Source of the DNA: Vibrio pelagius
GTDB lineage: Bacteria; Pseudomonadota; Gammaproteobacteria; Enterobacterales; Vibrionaceae
Assembly: GCF_024347575.1 (NCBI RefSeq)
Contig: NZ_AP025503.1
Coordinates: 930,001 to 994,000, forward strand
Reading direction: 5' to 3'
DNA length: 64,000 nt
In this document: positions 56,925 through 64,000 of the stretch, one piece after another
How the letters are laid out: every line of letters starts with the position of its first letter
Position numbering within the stretch: position 1 is the first letter of the stretch
Program-made: the position numbers and the translations under genes
The notes under the pieces: generated by a model
The model's input: the letters and a program-made list of their open reading frames with translations, nothing else
Told to the model about the DNA's origin: nothing
Database searches by the model: none

Positions 56925-57800
56925 ATGAACGCTATTTGTTTGTTAACCCGAGTCTCTACCACGCCATCAAAGCGCGTCTTGAAGAAGGCTTTATTGCTTG
57001 CGCATTCTTTCAATCAACCATTGAAGCTTTATGCCGAAGATTATCGACGAAGTGAAGATCATACCTTTTTAGATTTTTTACTCCAGGGTGAGGGAAACTC
57101 GGTTCGATATAATGATTACTACGTTCAGTGGTGTAGCTCGATTCTTGAATTGATTGAAGATATTAATTCAGAACTCGAATTACTCCCTGTCGAGGTCGAT
57201 TTTGTTCATTTGCCTGGGTCACAATGGCTCAAAGGGTTAACGGACGAGTCGACAGGTGCTTCTAAGTTACTTTGTATCGACTATGCTTCTGGCGTAATGT
57301 CACCTCAAGTTCTTAGAGAGCTGACGCGCCACAGGTTTGACGTTCTGTTAATGACAGGGCAGAGTTGGAAAAGTGACTTGCGAATTGCCGTCGCTATTGA
57401 CCCTCTGCATAGACAAGACAAAGAGGCAGACGTTGACCAATTACTTGTAAAACGTAGCCAAGCATTAAAAGAAGCATTAGATGCGGAAATGTCTTTGGTT
57501 TACTGCCAGTACGTAGCCCCATACCTGTATAAATACACCAAAGAGATTCTGGATAACCAGAAGTTTGCGATACAAGAATTTCTCGTTGAGAAGAAGTTGC
57601 ATCAAGTTGGTTTGACCTTTGTTAAAGGTAACCCTGAGCAAGGGTTACCAAAAGCGGTGAATGTTCTGAAAGCATCAATTTTAGTAATGGGGGCGTGCAA
57701 ACGGGGCGCTCTCTCCCGTTATTGGGCTGGTAGTACAGTAGATGTTTTATTAAAAGAGCCACCTTGTGACTTACTACTAGTCGGAAGTCATATAGATTAG
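56925..57800 (+). CDS. Universal stress protein, tandem UspE-like
   Basis: A 291-aa protein with two USP-like halves: a degenerate N-terminal half and a C-terminal half carrying the nucleotide-binding GACKRGALSRYWAGSTVDVLL signature region (glycine-rich loop and serine) near residues 255-280. ATG 56925 is preferred, with 56910 possible. It is the last gene of the run, followed by a perfect 14-bp terminator. Such proteins bind ATP and aid survival under stress. Confidence 0.82.
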   Translation: MNAICLLTRVSTTPSKRVLKKALLLAHSFNQPLKLYAEDYRRSEDHTFLDFLLQGEGNSVRYNDYYVQWCSSILELIEDINSELELLPVEVDFVHLPGSQWLKGLTDESTGASKLLCIDYASGVMSPQVLRELTRHRFDVLLMTGQSWKSDLRIAVAIDPLHRQDKEADVDQLLVKRSQALKEALDAEMSLVYCQYVAPYLYKYTKEILDNQKFAIQEFLVEKKLHQVGLTFVKGNPEQGLPKAVNVLKASILVMGACKRGALSRYWAGSTVDVLLKEPPCDLLLVGSHID

Positions 57801-57858
57801 TCTCCCGTTGACCGATTTACACCTCCTAACCCAACCTTAATTTAGTAGATGAATAAGT

Positions 57859-57904
57859 AAGGCTAAAGTTGTTGTATACAACTTTAGCCTTGTCTGATTT
57901 TTAT
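57859..57904 (+). terminator. Terminator of the RimK-USP run
   Basis: A perfect 14-bp stem (AAGGCTAAAGTTGT and complement) with a 5-nt loop is followed by GTCTGATTTTT. Confidence 0.85.
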
Positions 57905-57939
57905 CTACGCCATCTCTGATTATTTCGCTGCCTCAACCT

Positions 57940-57965
57940 TTACTTATTACTTATTACTTATTACT
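57940..57965. repeat. Short tandem repeat TTACTTA, about 3.7 copies
   Basis: A 7-bp unit is repeated almost four times in the gene-free stretch 57801-58266 (466 bp), between the USP terminator and the DUF2975 operon. Apart from the terminator, this repeat and the operator below, I see nothing in that stretch. Confidence 0.7.
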
Positions 57966-58150
57966 GAGTAATCAAACCTCTACGGCAAGACTGTCTGCGT
58001 GCAACCTTGGTCATCAAGCGACTCTGAGCGACGAGAGTAACGCTTGTTTTTCAGGCCCTAGCTGGATCTCTTCACATCCCTTTAGTGACGAAATGAAGCT
58101 AACTATGCCTAATATTCCTAGGCTTTCTCATTAAAAACTAAATGAAAAAC

Positions 58151-58212
58151 AATCATAAATTATCGTTTTACGATAATTTATGATTGACATGCGTTTCTGT
58201 TATCCTTACGAT
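58151..58212 (+). promoter_or_regulatory. Palindromic operator overlapping a sigma-70 promoter
   Basis: Perfect 15-bp arms (AATCATAAATTATCG at 58151-58165 and complement at 58171-58185) flank TTTTA. The right arm overlaps TTGACA (58184-58189), which pairs with TACGAT (58207-58212) at 17 bp. The XRE regulator encoded at the end of this operon is the likely binder, giving negative autoregulation. Confidence 0.7.
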
Positions 58213-58266
58213 AGACACACATGAGGACACCAAGCTAACCAATAAAATGACTGTATAGGCATTCAC

Positions 58267-58524
58267 ATGAGTTTAGGAATTGCGCTTTCTGTAGCACTAC
58301 AGGCACCAATAAGTGTTGAACCTATTGTGGTATCTGAGTCTCGATTTAAGACTCACAGTGAGAATGTCATTGTGGTTGATAGTTACTACGATGATGTATT
58401 TATTGATGACTATTATGAAAGCATCATTCTCGAACAAGGGAGCTTTTTATATGATGAATTAACAGATGAATTTATTATATTTAGCATTGATGGTAGAGAA
58501 AGAATCTACCGAGATTATTTCTAA
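58267..58524 (+). CDS. Hypothetical acidic, tyrosine-rich protein (85 aa)
   Basis: An 85-aa frame beginning with a mildly hydrophobic segment (MSLGIALSVALQAP) and continuing with an acidic, Tyr/Asp-rich body (VDSYYDDVFIDDYYES). It opens the DUF2975-XRE operon, 55 bp after the -10 box. I do not recognise it. Base composition is AT-rich compared with the rest of the window, suggesting relatively recent acquisition. It could be exported or a decoy protein; both are guesses. Confidence 0.65.
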   Translation: MSLGIALSVALQAPISVEPIVVSESRFKTHSENVIVVDSYYDDVFIDDYYESIILEQGSFLYDELTDEFIIFSIDGRERIYRDYF

Positions 58525-58555
58525 TTTAAAAAATACAATTTGTGAGATATAAAGT

Positions 58556-59071
58556 ATGTCAAGTTTAAATTCAGTTGCGTCTTTAAGTAATAAAGTTTTG
58601 ATTTCCCTTTGGCTTATAATATTTTTAAACCCTATAAGTCATGCGTTCTTATGGTTTTATGGCGCATTCGGTGGTAATGATGGAGTGATATTAACCGTTA
58701 ATGGGGAGCAGGATTATTTTAGTAGTGAAGGCTATATTTACGGTTACTTCATTTCCAATATCACAATGGTGGCTGCAACCTTAATTACATGGCAATTGAT
58801 AAAATTATTCAAACTGTATAAAAATGGGGTTGTTTTCACTAAGAAAAATGCAGATCAATATACCAAAATATCTTATTGTATTCTTATCTATGTTTTATTA
58901 AGATTCATCGAAAGTATGGTATTTAGTGGGTTCTATTCACCTAACGGTTTTACGTTTAGTATTGAAGATATTGATGTTGCATTAATCGTAATGAGTGTAA
59001 TTGTTAGACTTGTGGCAAAAGTGATGCATGAAGCAAATGAGCTTTATGAAGAACAATCGATGACTATTTAG
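58556..59071 (+). CDS. DUF2975 membrane protein
   Basis: A 171-aa protein with four hydrophobic helices (near residues 15-33, 62-84, 103-120 and 136-155), including the family's KNGVVFTKKNADQ motif between helices 2 and 3. DUF2975 proteins are commonly encoded next to a small YozG-type XRE regulator, as here. The molecular function of the family is unknown; the pair is widespread in bacteria. Confidence 0.82.
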   Translation: MSSLNSVASLSNKVLISLWLIIFLNPISHAFLWFYGAFGGNDGVILTVNGEQDYFSSEGYIYGYFISNITMVAATLITWQLIKLFKLYKNGVVFTKKNADQYTKISYCILIYVLLRFIESMVFSGFYSPNGFTFSIEDIDVALIVMSVIVRLVAKVMHEANELYEEQSMTI

Positions 59072-59080
59072 GTGGTTGGG

Positions 59081-59290
59081 ATGTCTATTGTTATTAATTT
59101 AGATGTAATGTTAGCTAAGAGGAAAATGCGATCAAATGAGCTCGCATCTTTGATTGGCATAACTGAACAGAACCTTTCGGTTTTGAAAAATGGTCGAGCA
59201 AAAGCGATAAAACTAACGACTTTAAATGCGATCTGCAAACACTTAGAGTGTCAGCCGGGCGATATTTTAGAGTATGTTGAAGAAGATTAG
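59081..59290 (+). CDS. XRE-family (YozG-type) transcriptional regulator
   Basis: A 69-aa protein made almost entirely of a Cro/CI helix-turn-helix (LAKRKMRSNELASLIGITEQNLSVLKNGRAK). The ATG at 59081 is preferred over 59072. It starts 9 bp after the DUF2975 stop and probably represses the operon through the palindrome at 58151-58185. A terminator follows. Confidence 0.87.
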   Translation: MSIVINLDVMLAKRKMRSNELASLIGITEQNLSVLKNGRAKAIKLTTLNAICKHLECQPGDILEYVEED

Positions 59291-59381
59291 CTATTGAGCC
59301 ATTCATAAGATATTTAAGCCTCCTTACTGGGTTAGGTTGCTCCCTGTTCAGATAGTGAGAGCGTCAAGGTATTTTCCAGAT

Positions 59382-59420
59382 GCGGCAGCACTTACCAAAG
59401 AAGTTGTTGCCGCTCTTTTG
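59382..59420 (+). terminator. Terminator of the DUF2975-XRE operon
   Basis: A GCGGCA/TGCCGC stem extended by ACTT/AAGT pairing is followed by TCTTTTG. The gap 59291-59743 holds this terminator and the sigma-32 promoter below and nothing else clear. Confidence 0.65.
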
Positions 59421-59633
59421 TAATCAGATCTGTGACTAGGGGGCTTTTGAGTTAAAGATACTCTTCTTTCGCCATAACCAGACTTTCGACTGATAAATCT
59501 AACCACAATTCGCACTTAATACACTGATTGTAAATGCTTATCGAGGCGATTCCCTAAGAATTGAAATATAACCAAATTGAATATTAAAGTTATAAATTGA
59601 TTTCAAATCGAATATAAATTTTTAAAAACTCCT

Positions 59634-59662
59634 CTTGAAGTCACTTTTTGTTGTCCCTATTT
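59634..59662 (+). promoter_or_regulatory. Sigma-32-type promoter of the second groESL
   Basis: CTTGAA (59634-59639), a 15-bp spacer and CCCTATTT (59655-59662), one mismatch from CCCCATTT, lie 82 bp before groES. No CIRCE element is seen. Confidence 0.7.
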
Positions 59663-59743
59663 TCCTAATCGGAAGGGCACTACATCGGTTCTATCCATCA
59701 CTATTATGTCTTTTATGTTTAACAATTGTAGGAGGCTAACCTC

Positions 59744-60034
59744 ATGAATATTCGTCCTTTAAATGACCGGCTGATCGTTGAGAGACTTGAAGCAGAACGC
59801 TTGTCGGAAGGAGGAATTGTACTTACGTCTCAGTCAGTTCATAAATCCAATCGAGGGAAGGTTGTTGCCGTTGGCTTGGGCAAGCGACTGGAAAATGGAG
59901 AGCGGGTCTCAATGGACGTTAAAGTCGATGATATCGTCATTTTTAATGACGGCTATAGTGTCAAATCAGAAAAAATCGATGGTTCAGAGTACCTAATTCT
60001 TTCTGAATCTGATGTGTTGGCAATTGTTGAGTAA
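59744..60034 (+). CDS. groES: Accessory co-chaperonin GroES
   Basis: A 96-aa GroES with the N-terminal [15 protein letters not shown] and mobile loop ([24 protein letters not shown]) typical of the family. It pairs with the downstream GroEL. The start is ATG 59744 behind AGGAGG. Vibrio genomes commonly carry a main groESL on one chromosome and a second divergent copy; this is judged the accessory pair from its unusual GroEL partner. Confidence 0.93.
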   Translation: MNIRPLNDRLIVERLEAERLSEGGIVLTSQSVHKSNRGKVVAVGLGKRLENGERVSMDVKVDDIVIFNDGYSVKSEKIDGSEYLILSESDVLAIVE

Positions 60035-60039
60035 TTTAG

Positions 60040-61671
<1,632 letters not shown>

Positions 61672-61795
61672 TAAAACTAAGGCACGTAATGAGGCTCACT
61701 TAATCATCACTTATAGAAGATTTAAGCTAAGATGATCTTTATTATTAAATAATATTTTACACGTATTTTTATAAGTGAATATTATGAGAATAGAC

Positions 61796-61824
61796 TTGAA
61801 AACGTATTTGTAAAATACTATAAA
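61796..61824 (+). promoter_or_regulatory. Promoter of the hsp20 gene
   Basis: TTGAAA (61796-61801), 17 bp and TATAAA (61819-61824) make a near-consensus sigma-70 promoter. CTTGAAAA also resembles a sigma-32 -35 element, but the matching CCCCAT -10 is absent. Confidence 0.6.
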
Positions 61825-61880
61825 GTGATTGTAAAAGTTGTCTAAGTAGAAGCTTTTATATTCGTTGTTTTTATTTTGTA

Positions 61881-61898
61881 TTGCTTCTTATGGAGGAT
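61881..61898 (+). promoter_or_regulatory. ROSE-type RNA thermometer at the hsp20 ribosome-binding site
   Basis: TTGCTTCTTATGGAGGAT can fold so that GCTTC (61883-61887) pairs with the Shine-Dalgarno GGAGG (61892-61896), including a G-G opposition. This is the hallmark of ROSE elements that control small heat-shock genes. The ATG follows the site by 7 nt. Confidence 0.7.
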
Positions 61899-61903
61899 AT
61901 ATT

Positions 61904-62383
61904 ATGAACTCAATCGACCTAACTCCACTATATCGAAATAGTGTAGGATTTGACCGTCTAGCGTCACTGTTAGATCATGCGTTAACCAGTGAAACAACTG
62001 TTGGTGGTTACCCACCGTATAATATTGAAGTTCTCAGTGACAACCGTTACGCCATAACATTAGCTGTAGCGGGGTTTGTTCAAGAGGAACTCGATATTCA
62101 AGTCGAGAAAGGCGTACTGACCGTGCGTGGTAATAAGAGCTCTGAGTCAGAAAGTAAATATCTATATCAGGGTATCGCTAATCGCGCATTTGAGCGTAAA
62201 TTTAACTTAGCGGATTATGTTGAAGTTACCGACGCTGATCTCTCGCATGGGTTACTGACAATAACTTTAGTTAAAGAAATTCCTGAAGAAATGAAGCCTA
62301 AATCCATTGCTATTAACCAGGGTGGTAATGTTCTAGAGCATAAATCCGAAGGAATTAGTAACACTAAATCCAATAAAAAATAG
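61904..62383 (+). CDS. Small heat-shock protein Hsp20 (IbpA-like)
   Basis: A 159-aa alpha-crystallin-domain chaperone that holds unfolded proteins in a refoldable state. The domain spans about residues 36-135 and includes YNIEVLSDNRYAITLAVAGF, LTVRGNK, and AFERKFNLADYVEV; the C-terminal tail is polar and lacks a clear IxI motif beyond SIAI. ATG 61904 matches the family start; the upstream in-frame ATG at 61865 is antisense to the ROSE logic. Translation probably rises with temperature. Confidence 0.92.
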   Translation: MNSIDLTPLYRNSVGFDRLASLLDHALTSETTVGGYPPYNIEVLSDNRYAITLAVAGFVQEELDIQVEKGVLTVRGNKSSESESKYLYQGIANRAFERKFNLADYVEVTDADLSHGLLTITLVKEIPEEMKPKSIAINQGGNVLEHKSEGISNTKSNKK

Positions 62384-62389
62384 ATAATT

Positions 62390-62420
62390 AGAGGGTGCGT
62401 AATGCACCCTCTATATTATT
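62390..62420 (+). terminator. Terminator of hsp20
   Basis: A perfect AGAGGGTGC/GCACCCTCT stem with a 5-nt loop is followed by ATATTATT. The rest of the gap to yfbR (62421-62624) shows nothing recognisable. Confidence 0.75.
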
Positions 62421-62624
62421 CATGGATGTTATCCATATTTTAGTGTGTTTTGAACATTGAACAGTGAGCTATTGAAGTTGAACTCCAGCTTATCATCTAA
62501 CAGCATGTTGAAATACGTGGCTCTTGGCTTGGTTAGAGTTGACAGTAGCTCTGGTGATAGATTGAAAAATCTCGTTTCCGACTTGAAAACCGCAGAGAGT
62601 GATACAGCGATCTACTAGGTTATT

Positions 62625-63221
62625 TTAAGCAATCTTATCCAATGTGGTCGTACAGCTGCCCATAAAGATATCGATGAAATCTCGAACTTCGGGCATTGAG
62701 TCGGCGAGATCCTTTATACGCTCATCGAGACCATCTTTAACATGAAGAAACTCTTCGTTTTGGAACCTCAGCTCGTTCATGGCTTTTATGTAAGCTTGCA
62801 GAATGTCAGCGGCCTTAACGATCACCTTATATTCCGGCTCCACTTTTTCCTGTACTAGCAAGTTTTCAAATTCATCTTGTAAGTCATCTGGAAGAGTCTT
62901 CAAACACTTCTTTTCTGCCAAGTCCTCAAGATATTTTACTGCTTTGGTTATTTCTGGATTGCTGTATTTCGTCTTATGGTTGATGTCCTGTACGAGCGTC
63001 TCAGAAACTTCGTGATAGATGGCAACAGTCGCCGCTCTTTCGGGGATAAGGTTGCCGCCGTAGCGTTTATTTTTTATTACCGCAAGCAGATGTGCGATAG
63101 CGGCGACTTGGTGGCTGTGCTCTGAAATGTTCTCAGCCTGAAACGTGTGCATGAGTGCCCATCTTTGAATGAAGGACATACGTGTAATCCATGCTAGGAA
63201 TGTGCTCTCTTCGTGCTTCAC
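62625..63221 (-). CDS. yfbR: 5'-deoxynucleotidase YfbR
   Basis: HD-domain phosphohydrolase (198 aa) acting on deoxynucleoside 5'-monophosphates. It shows the family pattern with MHTFQAENISEHSHQVAAIAHLL, the metal pair in YHEVSE (E. coli has YHDASE) and VKAADILQAYIKAMNEL. It lies upstream of alaA on the same strand, the E. coli order, which supports orthology. Confidence 0.93.
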   Translation of the reverse strand: MKHEESTFLAWITRMSFIQRWALMHTFQAENISEHSHQVAAIAHLLAVIKNKRYGGNLIPERAATVAIYHEVSETLVQDINHKTKYSNPEITKAVKYLEDLAEKKCLKTLPDDLQDEFENLLVQEKVEPEYKVIVKAADILQAYIKAMNELRFQNEEFLHVKDGLDERIKDLADSMPEVRDFIDIFMGSCTTTLDKIA

Positions 63222-63335
63222 TATGCTCCCTTATTGTTATTTATCTTACAAAGTAACTATTCGTCAGATTCGAGCTTAAGTCAAATAAGGAGGGTATAGC
63301 TTATGAATGCTCATCATCTTCCTCTTTTAAATGAC

Positions 63336-63362
63336 AAAGGCTCCTAGTGGATAGGAGCCTTT
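63336..63362 (-). terminator. Terminator of alaA
   Basis: A perfect AAAGGCTCCTA/TAGGAGCCTTT stem with a 5-nt loop lies between the alaA end and yfbR. The strand of function follows the minus-strand alaA transcript. Confidence 0.75.
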
Positions 63363-63396
63363 GAGGGTATCTAATTTAAAGCCTTGTAGTCTAAGA

Positions 63397-64000
63397 TTAT
63401 TCTTGGCTGTAGGTCGACAAGAAGCGTTCGAGTCTACCAATAGCCGTTTCCAAGTCTTCGATATGCGGCAGTGTCACGATACGGAAGTGGTCCGGTTTCG
63501 GCCAGTTGAAACCAGTACCTTGTACTAGCAGTACCTTCTCTTGCTTAAGGAAATCGAGCACGAATTTTTGGTCATCTTTGATGTTGTACATCTCCGTGTC
63601 GATTTTCGGGAACAGGTACATTGCGCCTTTTGGTTTCACACAAGAGACACCCGGGATCTTGTTGATCAGCTCCCAAGCTCGGTCACGCTGCTCAAGTAAG
63701 CGACCGCCCGGCAAGATAAGCTCATTGATACTCTGATAGCCGCCTAGTGCTGTTTGAATCGCATGCTGCATGGGTACGTTGGCACACAAACGCATCGAGG
63801 CAAGCATTTCGAGGCCTTCAACATAGCCTTTAGCTAAATGTTTAGGACCCGTTAAGAACATCCAGCCACCACGGAAACCACAGACACGATATGCCTTCGA
63901 GAGGCCGTTAAAGGTCACCATCAGCACATCTTCTGCTAGGGTTGCAATAGACGTGTGTACGGCACCGTCGTAAAGCACTTTATCGTAGATCTCATCGGCG
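63397..64000 (-). CDS. alaA: Alanine transaminase AlaA, C-terminal part (cut by window edge)
   Basis: Class I/II aminotransferase fragment. The PLP-lysine site lies in FNGLSKAYRVCGFRGGW, followed by the AlaA-type LCANVPMQHAIQTALGGYQS, VSCVKPKGAMYLFPKI and the terminal FNWPKPDHFRIVTLPH. The reading frame continues past 64000, so the N-terminus is missing. AlaA makes alanine from pyruvate with glutamate as amino donor. Confidence 0.94.
   Translation of the reverse strand, partial: ADEIYDKVLYDGAVHTSIATLAEDVLMVTFNGLSKAYRVCGFRGGWMFLTGPKHLAKGYVEGLEMLASMRLCANVPMQHAIQTALGGYQSINELILPGGRLLEQRDRAWELINKIPGVSCVKPKGAMYLFPKIDTEMYNIKDDQKFVLDFLKQEKVLLVQGTGFNWPKPDHFRIVTLPHIEDLETAIGRLERFLSTYSQE

Noticed and set aside
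56840..57055. ORF in another frame overlapping the USP start, suggesting a frameshift
   Set aside because: The overlapping frame has no USP features and the USP frame itself has its own ATG, so no broken gene is needed.
57940..57965. TTACTTA repeat as part of a CRISPR or attC array
   Set aside because: Unit of 7 bp, no spacers and no attC core sites; it is a simple tandem repeat.

Overview
The window is chromosomal DNA of a marine gammaproteobacterium. Gene content and order point to Vibrio or a close relative: a ccmABCDEFGHI-mlaA block followed by two fadL paralogues, fadIJ, sixA-smrB-prmB, a dctPQM/dctBD block next to tig-clpP-clpX-lon-hupB-ppiD, a rhombosortase and yfbR-alaA. I saw no rRNA, tRNA, CRISPR array, prophage or transposase gene. 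This placement rests on recognising protein families and synteny; no database search was run.

Layout. 1-7.4 kb: the complete cytochrome c maturation operon (haem export, CcmE chaperone, CcmF/H ligase, CcmG thioredoxin). 7.4-16.9 kb: envelope lipid and fatty-acid block, with MlaA, two FadL porins, an ECF sigma factor with its DUF3379 partner, a highly structured candidate small RNA, and fadIJ behind a FadR-like box. 17-25 kb: housekeeping genes (M16 protease, SixA, SmrB, PrmB, LysE-type exporter, SelO) and an unannotated 33-aa membrane ORF. 25.4-32.1 kb: a two-component system and a sugar ABC transporter resembling the Pseudomonas GltR/GtrS-gtsABCD glucose module. 32.3-39.1 kb: a C4-dicarboxylate TRAP system (dctPQM) with its sensor/regulator DctBD, a matching sigma-54 promoter and phased upstream repeats. 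39.2-48.1 kb: protein quality control (tig, clpP, clpX, lon, hupB, ppiD) with sigma-32-type promoters. 48.4-51.4 kb: a ComEA-like protein, rhombosortase, TapT and dGTPase.

51.7-62.4 kb is the most unusual part. A seven-gene run joins a RimK-type ATP-grasp ligase, an AstE/aspartoacylase-like hydrolase, a 37-codon ORF, MgtE- and ZntB-type cation transporters, a minimal MscS-like channel and a tandem universal stress protein. Next comes an AT-rich operon (orphan acidic protein, DUF2975 membrane protein, XRE regulator) under a promoter overlapped by a perfect 35-bp palindrome. Then come an accessory groES-groEL pair, whose GroEL lacks the Gly-Gly-Met tail, with a sigma-32-type promoter, and an Hsp20 gene whose ribosome-binding site lies in a ROSE-type RNA thermometer hairpin. 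Together they look like a stress island combining ion/osmotic control with heat-inducible accessory chaperones; that joint role is inference. The window ends with yfbR and a partial alaA.

A dispersed 162-176 bp element with terminal inverted repeats occurs twice in opposite orientation (16.9 and 48.3 kb). One copy supplies the last codons and stop of fadJ.
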